A stretch of DNA of 64,000 nt, from positions 1 through 64,000 of the forward strand of contig CAMYMN010000003.1 in the NCBI GenBank assembly GCA_947259395.1. Direction: 5' to 3'. The position numbers and the translations under genes are program-made. The notes beneath the pieces are model-generated. The model worked only from the letters and a program-made list of their open reading frames with translations, made no database searches and had not been told where the DNA came from. Position 1 is the stretch's first letter. Every line of letters begins with the position of its first letter. This DNA comes from an uncultured Gammaproteobacteria bacterium. Its GTDB lineage: Bacteria > Pseudomonadota > Gammaproteobacteria > Arenicellales > JAANXG01. Positions 43,211 through 52,284 of the stretch are shown here, piece after piece.

Positions 43211-44332
43211 GTGGTGCCTGAAGCCGTTATCGCACCGACAATTAGATACCCGAGCATGGTAAAGCAAACCGAGAATAACGCTAAGCAGGATGTTTCACCG
43301 TTGATCCGCGATATCATGACGCACGGGGTCGTGACTGCCTCGGAGGAGTTGTCTGTTGCCGAGGTAGTCACGATCATGAATCAATCACAGGTCGGTGCGA
43401 CAGTAGTCGTCAAGGCCGACGGCTCAGTGTCGGGAATATTTACTGAACGCGATCTACTGAGGAAAGTGAACGATACGGGATTTGACGCCAAGCGGACCAA
43501 GGTAAGCGCCGTTATGACATCCGCACCACAGACGATCGATGCTGATGCACGCTTGTCCGCACTATGGTCGCAGATCAACGAGTGGGGATTTAGGCATATT
43601 CCGGTTGTAGCCAACGGGGAACTCGTGGGCATGTTGTCCCTGCGCGATGTGTTTCGCCTGCGTATTTGGAATATGGAAACCCAGCTCGATCAAGAGATAC
43701 GCTCGCTGCAGCAATTGCGCGCATTCCTTCATTTGGACACGGATGAACGTGCGAAAGAGTTAATGCGCATCAATGAACGGCTGTCTCAACTTGCGCTGAC
43801 TGATGATCTCACAGGACTTTACAACCACCGTTATTTGGTGCGACGTCTGCAAGAGGAAGTCAGTCGTTCGCAACGATCCAAAACGACTTTGTCTCTGCTC
43901 TTTGTAGACATTGACAGGTTCAAACGGGTGAATGATGCACATGGACATGCTGCAGGCGATCAAGTACTGCGTGGGTTTGCGAATATTTTGCGTAATACCG
44001 TGGAGGGTGGCAGCGTACTTGCCCGCATTCGACGACATGATGTTGTCGCGCGATATGGTGGTGAGGAATTTGCCTTGCTGCTTCCGATGACTGACACCGA
44101 TGCGGCGATGGTGGTTGCCGAGCGTGTGCGCGCCGCTGTAGAGTCTACTCCTATCTCGTTCGACAAAGGGCATCAGGTAACGGTAACTGTTAGTATTGGT
44201 GTAGCCACGTTACCAATTCATGGGAGTAATGAAGAAGGACTCCTGGCAGCGGCAGATGAAGCGCTCTACCGCGCGAAAAGTGCTGGCCGTAATCAGATTA
44301 CTCATGCCTGGAAACATGGTGGCAAACGTTGA
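43211..44332 (+). CDS. Diguanylate cyclase with paired CBS domains
   Basis: The 373-residue protein has two CBS motifs (PLIRDIMTHGVVTASEELSVAEVVTIMNQ and VSAVMTSAPQTIDADARLSALWSQINE), a helical linker, and a C-terminal GGDEF domain with LTGLYNHRYLVRRL, VDIDRFKRVNDAHGHAAGDQVL and the active motif YGGEEF. An I-site RRHD stands five residues before GGEEF, so product inhibition by c-di-GMP is expected. CBS pairs bind adenine nucleotides, so cyclase activity may follow energy state. It may pair functionally with the degenerate HD-GYP in this window, though they are far apart. Start GTG 43211; ATG 43256 is an alternative. Confidence 0.9.
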   Translation: MVPEAVIAPTIRYPSMVKQTENNAKQDVSPLIRDIMTHGVVTASEELSVAEVVTIMNQSQVGATVVVKADGSVSGIFTERDLLRKVNDTGFDAKRTKVSAVMTSAPQTIDADARLSALWSQINEWGFRHIPVVANGELVGMLSLRDVFRLRIWNMETQLDQEIRSLQQLRAFLHLDTDERAKELMRINERLSQLALTDDLTGLYNHRYLVRRLQEEVSRSQRSKTTLSLLFVDIDRFKRVNDAHGHAAGDQVLRGFANILRNTVEGGSVLARIRRHDVVARYGGEEFALLLPMTDTDAAMVVAERVRAAVESTPISFDKGHQVTVTVSIGVATLPIHGSNEEGLLAAADEALYRAKSAGRNQITHAWKHGGKR

Positions 44333-44394
44333 CAAGCGGCCCCGGATGAACAATCGTATGATTGGGCGTCTTATTGATTAATGACTCGAGGTAA

Positions 44395-45468
44395 TTGTTG
44401 GTTACAAATTCGGAAGTTGTCCGCTTACGTAGCTATATGTCCGGTCTTTTGAGCGTGAGCATGTACCGACATTTTATGTTTATATTGGGCGTGATCTTTA
44501 GCGTCTCATGGGGATGGTTTTATCCGGATATTGCAGTGGCCGAGCGGGAGTCTACGGACACGCAAAGCCGGCAACGTGAGCCATTTCTCTACGATCCCGA
44601 AACTTGGGAACGGCTTGCCCGTAACGGGGATACGGAAGCTCAGTTTGTGTTAGGGCTGTTACACAACGACGGAGTGGGGGTACCGCTGGATTATGAAAAG
44701 GCGTTCTTTTGGTATCAAAAAGCGGCACAACAGAATCACATTGATGCGCAATACAATCTCGCGCACTTGTACCTGAGTGGTAACGGTGTCGAAAAAGACC
44801 TTACGCAGGCCATCCACTGGTGGCAAAAAGCAGCTCAGAATGGTCATGTACGAGCACAATATAATCTTGGATTCGCCTATTTTCAGGGAATTGGTATTCA
44901 ACAGGATTCTCAACGGGCGTTGATATGGATGCGTAAGGCTGCGAGTAAGAACGATGCGCGTGCGTTGAAATTGTTGAAGCTGCTCGAATCAGAGGCGACG
45001 TCTTCACACAATGAACCCGAACGGATGACTGACACCGTGCCCCCAAGCGTCGAAGAGAAGGTCGCGATCGAAGCCAAACGAATGCTACCGGCACCCATAT
45101 CCAACTCTCGCGAAACTCAACAAGGATCTGAGTCACTAGACAATGATTCTTGGTTATTTAGCCAACCGGCAGATTTTTTTACCGCGCAATTAATCAGTAG
45201 CACGGAAAGATCGGGTGTGGCGAGTTACATAGATAAACAAGCGCTACAGGACAAGGTGAAGGTGTTCAAAACGACACGAAATGGCAAAGATTGGTGGTAT
45301 CTATTAGCGGGCAGCTATCCAACGCGTGAAGCGGCAACGACGGCAGTGGAGGCTATGAATATAAACGCAAAATCTGTTTGGATCCGGCGTTTTGGTAATT
45401 TACACAAAAATCGTTGCCAGATACTCGCATCGATCAAGCCGGTTCTGGTTGGGGAGTTCTGTCCCTAG
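44395..45468 (+). CDS. Sel1-repeat and SPOR-domain envelope protein
   Basis: A signal or anchor segment (MYRHFMFILGVIFSVSWGWFYPDIAVA) is followed by three Sel1 repeats (EAQFVLGLLHNDGVGVPLDYEKAFFWYQKAAQ; DAQYNLAHLYLSGNGVEKDLTQAIHWWQKAAQ; RAQYNLGFAYFQGIGIQQDSQRALIWMRKAA) and a C-terminal SPOR domain (DFFTAQLISSTERSGVASYI... DWWYLLAGSYPTREAATTAV). SPOR domains bind denuded septal peptidoglycan, so division-site localisation is expected. The start is uncertain: TTG 44395 has GAGG upstream, ATG 44437 or 44461 would place the signal closer to the N-terminus. Confidence 0.87.
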   Translation: MLVTNSEVVRLRSYMSGLLSVSMYRHFMFILGVIFSVSWGWFYPDIAVAERESTDTQSRQREPFLYDPETWERLARNGDTEAQFVLGLLHNDGVGVPLDYEKAFFWYQKAAQQNHIDAQYNLAHLYLSGNGVEKDLTQAIHWWQKAAQNGHVRAQYNLGFAYFQGIGIQQDSQRALIWMRKAASKNDARALKLLKLLESEATSSHNEPERMTDTVPPSVEEKVAIEAKRMLPAPISNSRETQQGSESLDNDSWLFSQPADFFTAQLISSTERSGVASYIDKQALQDKVKVFKTTRNGKDWWYLLAGSYPTREAATTAVEAMNINAKSVWIRRFGNLHKNRCQILASIKPVLVGEFCP

Positions 45469-45708
45469 TCCGTATTTCGCAACCGGATCGCGGATGTAGG
45501 TGAGGATTGCTGACCAGCGTCATACAGTCCATAACTAACTGATTTATAAACATTAGTTACGCTCGGTGGGGGATTATCGCGAGCGAATTTTGTTGCACTG
45601 CACAAAAAAATCGTATATCATTTCTACAAGTGAGGGTATGTGAGCGCGACGCTTAGTTATCGTATGCGGCGAAAACAGAAACTGGGGACCTGATCTGAGG
45701 CGGAAGAC

Positions 45709-46527
45709 ATGTTTATCAACAACAAAGTAGCGATGATAACCGGCGCTGCCAGCGGCATTGGGCGCGCACTGGCGTTCGAACTCGCGCAACGGGGTGCTAA
45801 GGCCCTAGGCCTGGTGGACATGAACGAGGAAGTGGTTGAGATTGCCGAACAGATTAATAAGGACGTCGGCGATAAGGTAGGGATGCCGTTTCATGGGGAC
45901 GTGACCGATCGCGATTTCCGCGCGCATGTCTTTGATCAGGTATGCGAACAACATGGTGTGGTGGGCATTTGTGTACCCGCAGCGGGGCTCACACGTGATG
46001 CCTTGGCGGTGAAAATCAACAAACAAACGGATACCGTCGAAATTTATCCCGAAGAGACATTTCGTCTCGTCACCGAGGTGGACCTGATTGCTCCCATATA
46101 TTGGGCGCTCGAAACGGTTGCACGCATCGCCGACTACCGCTATCGCCGGCATCTGAGACGCTGGAATCCAGCCGAAGGCGTGCAAGGAACGGTGATATTT
46201 ATTGGTTCTGTCTCATCCCAGGGGAACAGGGGACAGATCGCCTATGCGTCTTCGAAGGCAGGCTTGGAAGGTGCGGCGGCCACCATGATGAAGGAATCAA
46301 TTTACTACGGCGTCCGGTGTGGCGTGATCCATCCGGGATTTACAGATACGCCGATGGTGCGGGCCCTCGGCGAGGAATACATCAATAAATATGTGCTTCC
46401 GGATACCCAGCTCGGCCGTCTGATTCGGCCCGAAGAAATCGCCGATGCTATATGCTTCATGATCACTAATTCTGCGGTAAGTGGCGAGCTATGGGCCGAC
46501 GCCGGATGGCATCCGTCCGCAGCTTGA
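45709..46527 (+). CDS. Short-chain dehydrogenase/reductase
   Basis: Classical SDR of 272 residues: NAD(P) loop MITGAASGIGRALA, IFIGSVSSQGNRGQIAYASSKAGLEGAAATMMKE with catalytic Ser, Tyr and Lys (YASSK), and HPGFTDTPMV. The insert around residues 110-160 (KINKQTDTVEIYPEETFRLV and YRYRRHLRRWNPAEG) is longer than in most SDRs and may shape the substrate site. Substrate unknown. Start ATG 45709; monocistronic. Confidence 0.9.
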   Translation: MFINNKVAMITGAASGIGRALAFELAQRGAKALGLVDMNEEVVEIAEQINKDVGDKVGMPFHGDVTDRDFRAHVFDQVCEQHGVVGICVPAAGLTRDALAVKINKQTDTVEIYPEETFRLVTEVDLIAPIYWALETVARIADYRYRRHLRRWNPAEGVQGTVIFIGSVSSQGNRGQIAYASSKAGLEGAAATMMKESIYYGVRCGVIHPGFTDTPMVRALGEEYINKYVLPDTQLGRLIRPEEIADAICFMITNSAVSGELWADAGWHPSAA

Positions 46528-46605
46528 TAGTTCGACCCTGACAGCCCGATCCACGACCTACCGGCATGCCCTTGTAATATTACCGCCGCACGGCATCACG
46601 CGTTC

Positions 46606-47016
46606 ATGCCTGGGAAGATGAAAGATTGTTCTCGTCCTGTAATTCAACTCCTATCAATCATATTTAGTATTACCGCACTGTTACGCGTGAGTTACGTGTC
46701 CGCGGATGATCCCACGGAAAAGGTGCAGATCGTGACTTATTCACAGGATGTACGCCCGTTGATGGAAAAGCATTGTGTAGAATGTCATAGCGGTTGGTTT
46801 CCGGATGGCGGTCTTCGATTGGACACTATCGATGCGATTCTTAGAGGTGGCAACTCGGGCCCGGCGATTGTGCCGGGCGCGCCGGATAAGGGATGGTTGA
46901 TATATTCGCTCACTACGGCAGGTCAACGACGTATGCAAATGCCTCCGAACGGTGAACGGTTATCGCAACGACAAGTCAATTTGATTGAACAATGGATACA
47001 ACACGGCGCCAAGTGA
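46606..47016 (+). CDS. Small periplasmic c-type cytochrome
   Basis: A 136-residue protein with a signal peptide (PVIQLLSIIFSITALLRVSYVSA) and one haem c motif CVECH, followed by a conserved GGLRLDTIDAILRGGNSGPAIVPG segment and a Met ligand candidate in RMQMPPNGERLS. This is the planctomycete-type/PSCyt-like cytochrome c domain (Q-V-RP-LM-KHC-ECH). Electron partner not known. Start ATG 46606; ATG 46618 is possible. A multi-hairpin repeat follows downstream. Confidence 0.88.
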   Translation: MPGKMKDCSRPVIQLLSIIFSITALLRVSYVSADDPTEKVQIVTYSQDVRPLMEKHCVECHSGWFPDGGLRLDTIDAILRGGNSGPAIVPGAPDKGWLIYSLTTAGQRRMQMPPNGERLSQRQVNLIEQWIQHGAK

Positions 47017-47074
47017 TGTATGAATGGAACGTTTATCACTAACTTAGTGGTCCCCCGGGTATTTTCCTGACAAC

Positions 47075-47247
47075 CTTTATCGCGGCACAAAACCCGGCGC
47101 GTAAGCACGGGGATGGACGCGATGCCCGCACGGTATCGTGCGGGCCACGGACGAGGCCGGGTGCGGCTTTGCCGACAACCGGCCGAGTCCAGTTTATCCC
47201 GGCGTAGCCGGGATGATTCCCCGCGCATAAGCGCGGGGAGATTCAAT
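47075..47247 (-). repeat. 173-bp multi-hairpin repeat, copy B (inverted relative to copy A)
   Basis: Reverse complement of 4767-4939 over its full length with about 10 differences in 173 (roughly 94% identity). The same stems are kept: CCCCGCGC-TTAT-GCGCGGGG, TCCCGGC-TAC-GCCGGGA and CCCGCA...TGCGGG, with most changes falling in loops or outside stems. It lies 59 bp after the cytochrome stop. Confidence 0.92.
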
Positions 47248-47497
47248 ACAGCGGTGCTGCGTGTGCCATGTAACCCGCACAATATTCTTCATGCGGGCCA
47301 CGACGGTTCGGTAGTGCAATATGCGGGCATGGGCGGGACAAGTAGTTTAATCAAAAGCGCCGACATTGAAAGTAAGTCGGCGCTATCGGTGCTCGGTAAT
47401 TCTCTGCCCAGGGTTTTCAGTGACCCTAATTTGTGTTACTCGGCCTCATACACCCAAGACCACTGACGACCGTATCGTACTCTTGATTGGGAATCTG

Positions 47498-48286
47498 ATG
47501 TTGTTGGTATACGTACTTGCCGCCGTGGTTGGCGGTTTGTTGGTCGGTATCCTTGGTACCGGGAACGCGCTAGTGATCATGCCGACGTTGGCGGTTACGT
47601 TTCCAAAGGTGCTCGCCGGTGAACATGCGTTACGTCTCGCCACCGGCACGACAATGGCGACGATGGCGGTGGGTGCATTCTTTGCCGCTGCCGCGCAGCA
47701 CCGGTTTGGCCGAGTCAATAAATCGTTGCTCGGACTATCCATCTTCCCTTACCTTTGCGGTGCGCTCGCCGGTCCTTGGATCAGTCTGTGGTTACCCGCC
47801 CATGTGCTCAGGGCTTATTTAGCCCTAGTAATCTCCATCGTCGCAATATTTTTGATCGTGTCCGAGCGAAACAAAGTAGATTCTAATCGCAACATTTCTA
47901 CCCATCGAGTCGAAATTCTAGCGGTACTCTTTGTTATCGGTGTTTGCAGCAGTGTGGCCGGTATAGCATCCGGTATTTTTGCGATACCTTATTTATTGCG
48001 CTTTGAGCTCACGACGAAGACTGTAGTGGGAACCTCCACCGCGGCTGCGGGATTTTACTCGTTGTTCGGTACCGTAGGATACGTCAGCGCCGGGTGGCTG
48101 GAAGCCGGGTTGCCGCCGTATTCTCTTGGGTTTGTCTATCTCCCGGTATTTGCGGTGATGGCGATTGTTGTAGCCATCGTGGGGCCGCTGGGGGTGCGTC
48201 TTGCCCACCACGTTGACGATGTTTTGATACGGCGCATATTTGCGGTATTTTTATTTTTTGCCGCCGCTGCGATTATGCTGCTTTAG
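47498..48286 (+). CDS. TSUP-family (TauE/SafE) membrane transporter
   Basis: About 262 residues with roughly eight membrane segments. The family motifs are LLVGILGTGNALVIMPTLAV (first repeat) and AGIASGIFAIPYLL (second repeat), and RLATGTTMATMAVG and VVGTSTAAAGFYSLFG. TSUP proteins export sulfite, taurine-derived sulfoacetate or other organosulfur anions; the substrate here is unknown. The start at ATG 47498 is preferred to the much longer upstream frame, which has no membrane-like sequence. Confidence 0.85.
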   Translation: MLLVYVLAAVVGGLLVGILGTGNALVIMPTLAVTFPKVLAGEHALRLATGTTMATMAVGAFFAAAAQHRFGRVNKSLLGLSIFPYLCGALAGPWISLWLPAHVLRAYLALVISIVAIFLIVSERNKVDSNRNISTHRVEILAVLFVIGVCSSVAGIASGIFAIPYLLRFELTTKTVVGTSTAAAGFYSLFGTVGYVSAGWLEAGLPPYSLGFVYLPVFAVMAIVVAIVGPLGVRLAHHVDDVLIRRIFAVFLFFAAAAIMLL

Positions 48287-48353
48287 TATGGTGTTCTAGA
48301 CACAACATCAACGAGGTAACTTTCAAAAATTGTTGAGAAATTCAAGCACTAGT

Positions 48354-48908
48354 ATGAGTTTTTGTCAGGTTATGGGTGATTCAAATATTACGAGAACGGA
48401 GGCGGGTGTACTCATCCCGGTGTATCGTGATGATGGCGGTGACCTGCGGCTGATTTTGATTCGACGTTCGCAGCGTGGCATTCACGGTGGGCAGCTCGCT
48501 TTTCCCGGTGGCAAGCACGATAGTGGAGATATCACGATGCTCGCTACCGCATTGCGGGAGGCCCACGAGGAAATCGGGCTGTCACCACAGGGCGTGACGG
48601 TATTGGAATCGTTGCCCTGTGTTGACACCATGACTTCAAATTTCCGGCTGCATCCATTCTTGGCGTGTATCGTGCCTCCTGTTGCGTGGTTGCCGGAGGT
48701 GGAAGAAGTCTCGGAGGTCATTGACACGCGTCTCGCCGACTTGGCGCTTGCCGACAGGCATGGGGAAGAGATGATGACGTTTCCACACTGGCCAAATCCG
48801 TACCGAGTTCCGTTTTATATGGTTGGCGAATACCAGTTGTGGGGGGCGACCTACAGGATTTTGAGACCGCTGATTCCGCGAATACTAGCGGGCGAATGGA
48901 ACATATGA
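48354..48908 (+). CDS. Nudix hydrolase, CoA-pyrophosphatase type
   Basis: The Nudix box reads GGKHDSGDITMLATALREAHEEIGLSP (G-x5-E-x7-REUxEExGU with a D-for-E at one non-catalytic position). Upstream LILIRRSQRGIHGGQLAFPGG matches the CoA diphosphatase signature (LxxRSxxLxxHxGQxxFPGG). Such enzymes split CoA or acyl-CoA into phosphopantetheine and 3',5'-ADP. The start is uncertain among TTG 48330, ATG 48354 and ATG 48372. Not in an operon. Confidence 0.88.
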   Translation: MSFCQVMGDSNITRTEAGVLIPVYRDDGGDLRLILIRRSQRGIHGGQLAFPGGKHDSGDITMLATALREAHEEIGLSPQGVTVLESLPCVDTMTSNFRLHPFLACIVPPVAWLPEVEEVSEVIDTRLADLALADRHGEEMMTFPHWPNPYRVPFYMVGEYQLWGATYRILRPLIPRILAGEWNI

Positions 48909-48936
48909 GTACAAAAACTAACCCTCGGCGTAACAG

Positions 48937-49578
48937 ATGCTGATGATTGAAACCATAATTTTCGATTATGGTGGCGTCATCACCGAAACCAAGAGATCGC
49001 ACTGTTTTAGTACTTGGGCGAGCACCCGTTATGGATTGGAGGTCAAACTAGTGCGGCGGTTGTTTCAGGGGGAGCCTTTTAACCAGTATTTACGAGGCAA
49101 AATCAGCAAACAGCAGTTCTTCACTAAGTTCCAAGAAATTGGGGTTGATGCGGATATAGCCTTCATGTCCCGGCAATTCGTCTCGTGCAACGTGCCGGTG
49201 ATAAAGATGAAAATTCTATTGGAGCAGTTGTCGCTGGCGTATGACTTGTGTCTAATCTCAGACAGCACTCGAGAACTTACCCGAGATGTTCGCCGCAGGT
49301 TTAAGCATATTTTTCGAGAATGTATCTTCTCTGACGAGTATGGTTACGTCAAAGATGATGGAATTCTATATGACATCGCGTTGTCAGCAATCGGCACCGA
49401 TCCAACCAAGTGCCTTTATATCGATGACCGAAAAGAAAAACTGGAATATCCACGCTCTAAAGGTGTGCACAGTATTCATTTCGAGAATGTAGAACTTCTG
49501 AGAGCAGAGCTCATGTCACGCTACGGGATAGATGAGAATTTGTTAGTTGATGATGTAGACAACAAGTCGACTGATTAA
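48937..49578 (+). CDS. HAD-superfamily hydrolase (subfamily IA-like)
   Basis: The 213-residue protein has HAD motif I IIFDYGGVITE (nucleophile Asp), motif II LISDSTRELTRDVRRRF, motif III Lys region (SDEYGYVKDDGILYDIALSAIG) and motif IV CLYIDDRKEKLE. Likely a small phosphatase acting on a phosphorylated metabolite or phospholipid head group; substrate unknown. ATG 48937 or 48943. It starts 28 bp after the Nudix gene and may be co-transcribed. Confidence 0.85.
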   Translation: MLMIETIIFDYGGVITETKRSHCFSTWASTRYGLEVKLVRRLFQGEPFNQYLRGKISKQQFFTKFQEIGVDADIAFMSRQFVSCNVPVIKMKILLEQLSLAYDLCLISDSTRELTRDVRRRFKHIFRECIFSDEYGYVKDDGILYDIALSAIGTDPTKCLYIDDRKEKLEYPRSKGVHSIHFENVELLRAELMSRYGIDENLLVDDVDNKSTD

Positions 49579-49605
49579 TGCAGCCGAGTTACAAGGCCCA
49601 CCGCT

Positions 49606-50808
49606 TCACTTATTCAATACCAATGTATTGAGTTCACGGTCTATCGTAAAACGGTAGCGGCCGAGAAAATCCATACCGAGCAGACCGTCCACACCAGTGA
49701 GCTCCTCCAGATCGAGAACAACCACTTTGAAACTAAGAACAATCTGATCGCCCAATTGTATCTGATTGAGGTGAGCTATTGGCGCTTGTGCCCGACCGTT
49801 CGCGGTTGTCAAGCTGACCAGTTGTGAGTGATCAACAGGGATGCCGGCGGTACGTATCAACTCAGACTTTACGACTGTGATCGATGCGCCAGTGTCGAGC
49901 ATGAGATTCACAGGGATTCCATTGATCTGCGCGTTTACTACGAAGTGGTTACCAGTAGGGATCAACGGAACGGTGGATAATCTTTGGTCGGATATGGAAT
50001 CCCCGACAACGTCATCGAGATTTGTGATCATCTCTCGCGCTTGCGTTCCAACTTGACTGTCGTACTCAATATAGCGAAGCGCGGTCAACGCCGCCCGCGG
50101 GCTGTCAGCCGCTATATGCGCTTGGGCCAGTGCTAGGTAATAGGGGGCGTGATTAGGTTGCCGTTCAATCATTGCGCGATACAGTGATACCAGTCCGTTA
50201 TGATCCTCGTTTCTCGCCAGCTTCTGTGTGGCATCACTAGTTACACGGTCAATACGCGACTGAATATGTTCCAGGTCCGCTTGGCTGTGGGCTGCTGCGT
50301 GAGCCTCCTGTAACCGCAACACCGATTGTTGGTAGTCTTGCTGGTGTTCATGGATTTTCGCCAATCTCAGTAAGGCATCAACGTCACGATAAAACACCTG
50401 AACGTAGCTCGACAGCGCTTGGGCAGCGAGTTCCGGATCAAGTTTAGCCAGTTCAGCGGACTTTTCGAAAAGCACATTACGTAAATGGCTACTGGCCGAT
50501 TCGTCGTAACGCGTATACACGTCTTGATAAAGCTCGATGGCTTTCGAGAACTGCCGGTTGACAAGAAGCCGCTCGAACACATCTTGAGCCCTCTCGTAAT
50601 TGGAGGCATTCACAGCATCCGGGGTTGGCAACGAATGTGTTTCATCGACGGAGAGTGTGCCTGCGGCGTCTTGATTAAATTTCCGATCATGCTTGGGACT
50701 CTCAACCAAAGGATCCGGTGCGAGAGATCTATGGGTACTCCAGTACCAATCGATGGCGAATACCGCGATGCCAATAACGCCAACCAATAGAATTACGTTT
50801 CTTCGCAT
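49606..50808 (-). CDS. Membrane-anchored TPR and retropepsin-like aspartic protease
   Basis: The 400-residue protein has an N-terminal membrane anchor (NVILLVGVIGIAVFAIDWYW), a helical TPR-like middle (about residues 70-270, with LRLAKIHEHQQDYQQSVLRLQEAH) and a C-terminal clan AA protease domain with the catalytic motif VNLMLDTGASITVVK and GVDGLLGMDFLG as the second half. The single DTG means it must dimerise. Bacterial members are poorly understood. Start ATG 50808. Confidence 0.88.
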   Translation of the reverse strand: MRRNVILLVGVIGIAVFAIDWYWSTHRSLAPDPLVESPKHDRKFNQDAAGTLSVDETHSLPTPDAVNASNYERAQDVFERLLVNRQFSKAIELYQDVYTRYDESASSHLRNVLFEKSAELAKLDPELAAQALSSYVQVFYRDVDALLRLAKIHEHQQDYQQSVLRLQEAHAAAHSQADLEHIQSRIDRVTSDATQKLARNEDHNGLVSLYRAMIERQPNHAPYYLALAQAHIAADSPRAALTALRYIEYDSQVGTQAREMITNLDDVVGDSISDQRLSTVPLIPTGNHFVVNAQINGIPVNLMLDTGASITVVKSELIRTAGIPVDHSQLVSLTTANGRAQAPIAHLNQIQLGDQIVLSFKVVVLDLEELTGVDGLLGMDFLGRYRFTIDRELNTLVLNK

Positions 50809-51125
50809 GGAACTAAGTCTAGGACCGAATCATCAAACTGGGAAGTCCCCTAACATATGCCAAGGCGGCCAATTACGCTAGTTTCGATCATCAAACAGCG
50901 AGCCAAAAGTCAGCCACACTTGACCTTGTTGTCGCATTTGGTGTGTGATTGGGCAACTGGGAATGCGTCAAACTGCCTGCTTCAGACAGCAACCGTGAGA
51001 ACATGGGTAGTTGGCGCGCGCAAATGCCGAGGTAGCTCACCCCATCTCGGTTGATGCTGCAATTCGTGAATAGTCTCACTTGAATGCAAACCGTTCTTTA
51101 ACTACGCGTTTACAGGCAATACGAA
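50809..51125. other. Divergent intergenic region
   Basis: 317 bp between the protease gene and the GNAT gene. A short direct repeat, ATCATCAAAC at about 50828 and 50888, is the only feature I see. No gene. Confidence 0.4.
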
Positions 51126-51593
51126 TTGAAAAATCTTACGATAATAAATTTCAAGTTGGCAAAGATCGCCGACGCATCCACGGTCTCTACCATGTCACGT
51201 GATCTCGTCGAACGCGGATTGGGGTGGTCGTGGACGCGTTCACATATTTCCAGGCACATCCAAGACCGAAATACCGTAGTGTTGTTGGCAACGGCTGCAG
51301 GACGGCCCATGGGTTTCGCGGTAATGTCGTACGCGGACGCGGAGGCGCATCTGAAGCTGCTAGCCGTAAAACCGGACTATCAACGCCAAGGTGTGGGGCG
51401 GCGATTGATTGGATGGTTAGAGGATTCTGCCCTTGTTGCGGGGACGCCGATGATCTATTTGGAATTGCGCGCCAACAACAAGCGCGCGCTGGCATTCTAT
51501 GAAAAATTGGGATACCGGATAATCGGAGTTGTTACCGGTTATTATTGCGGACATGAATCGGCTATTCGTATGGGGCGAGATCTTTGGAGTTGA
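51126..51593 (+). CDS. GNAT-family acetyltransferase, RimI-like
   Basis: The 155-residue protein has the full GNAT core: FKLAKIADASTVSTMSRDLVERGLGWSWT, MGFAVMSYADAEAHLKLLAVKPDYQRQGVGRRLIGWLEDSAL (acetyl-CoA loop QRQGVG) and IYLELRANNKRALAFYEKLGYRIIGVVTGYY. RimI-type enzymes acetylate the N-terminus of ribosomal proteins. The start TTG 51126 is unusual but no ATG lies near. No rim operon neighbours. Confidence 0.85.
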   Translation: MKNLTIINFKLAKIADASTVSTMSRDLVERGLGWSWTRSHISRHIQDRNTVVLLATAAGRPMGFAVMSYADAEAHLKLLAVKPDYQRQGVGRRLIGWLEDSALVAGTPMIYLELRANNKRALAFYEKLGYRIIGVVTGYYCGHESAIRMGRDLWS

Positions 51594-51717
51594 TGGCCCC
51601 GCCCATATTTATGGTATGCACCGGAGAAACCCGCAACGTGACTTCTATGAGATGACGACATTCGTACTCGATATTGCTGGGCAATAATAGGAGCGGGATC
51701 CTTGGTGCAATATGCGG

Positions 51718-52248
51718 CTAAGGACAGTTGGCGACGTCACTGGGGACTTTCCCAATAAGCAGAAGAAACTTGCGAAACGGGCCCATATTTTTCATCGCTT
51801 CCCATTTTGGCCCCTCGAATTTTAGGCGTCCAAACAACATTCCGCGCATCGGACCATACTCGCCGCGGCCCATTTCCACCCAGCGACTGGTTTTCGCGTA
51901 CATGATGTAGTCCACATTGAGATCCAACTCCTGATCAACACCGCCCCCATATACGCATTTAGCCTTGTGATTTAAAACGCTGATACGTATTTGTACGCGG
52001 GGGCTTTCACTGCAATCCGAACGATACAGCTGAATGACTTTATATCCGCGGCCAGCATTATTTTTTATCCACCCTGAGTCGATCAAGCCATCGGTCAAAA
52101 TCGATTCGGCGTTCCAGGCCTCACAAGCCTGCGCTGCCCAATCTTGGGACATCAAGGGCATTGCGGCTCGCGCGGCATGACTACTTGCGGCAGATAGCAT
52201 AAAGGAGATGAGCACACAGGCGCCGGTTACGCGGCGATCACGTTTCAC
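51718..52248 (-). CDS. Exported SCP2-type sterol-binding-domain protein
   Basis: A signal peptide (VTGACVLISFMLSAASSHAARA) precedes a small domain. The C-terminal MLFGRLKFEGPKWEAMKNMGPFRKFLLLIGKVPSDVANCP matches the SCP2 (sterol carrier protein 2) end: GRLKFEGPKWEAM-x-NM-x-PF. Cysteines at CEAW and in SDCSES/KCVYGG could form disulfides. Expected to bind a lipid in the periplasm. Start ATG 52248. It follows the next gene on the minus strand, 36 bp upstream. Confidence 0.75.
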   Translation of the reverse strand: MKRDRRVTGACVLISFMLSAASSHAARAAMPLMSQDWAAQACEAWNAESILTDGLIDSGWIKNNAGRGYKVIQLYRSDCSESPRVQIRISVLNHKAKCVYGGGVDQELDLNVDYIMYAKTSRWVEMGRGEYGPMRGMLFGRLKFEGPKWEAMKNMGPFRKFLLLIGKVPSDVANCP

Positions 52249-52284
52249 AAAACTCTCCCATAACGACGACTTTAAATGAGATAG

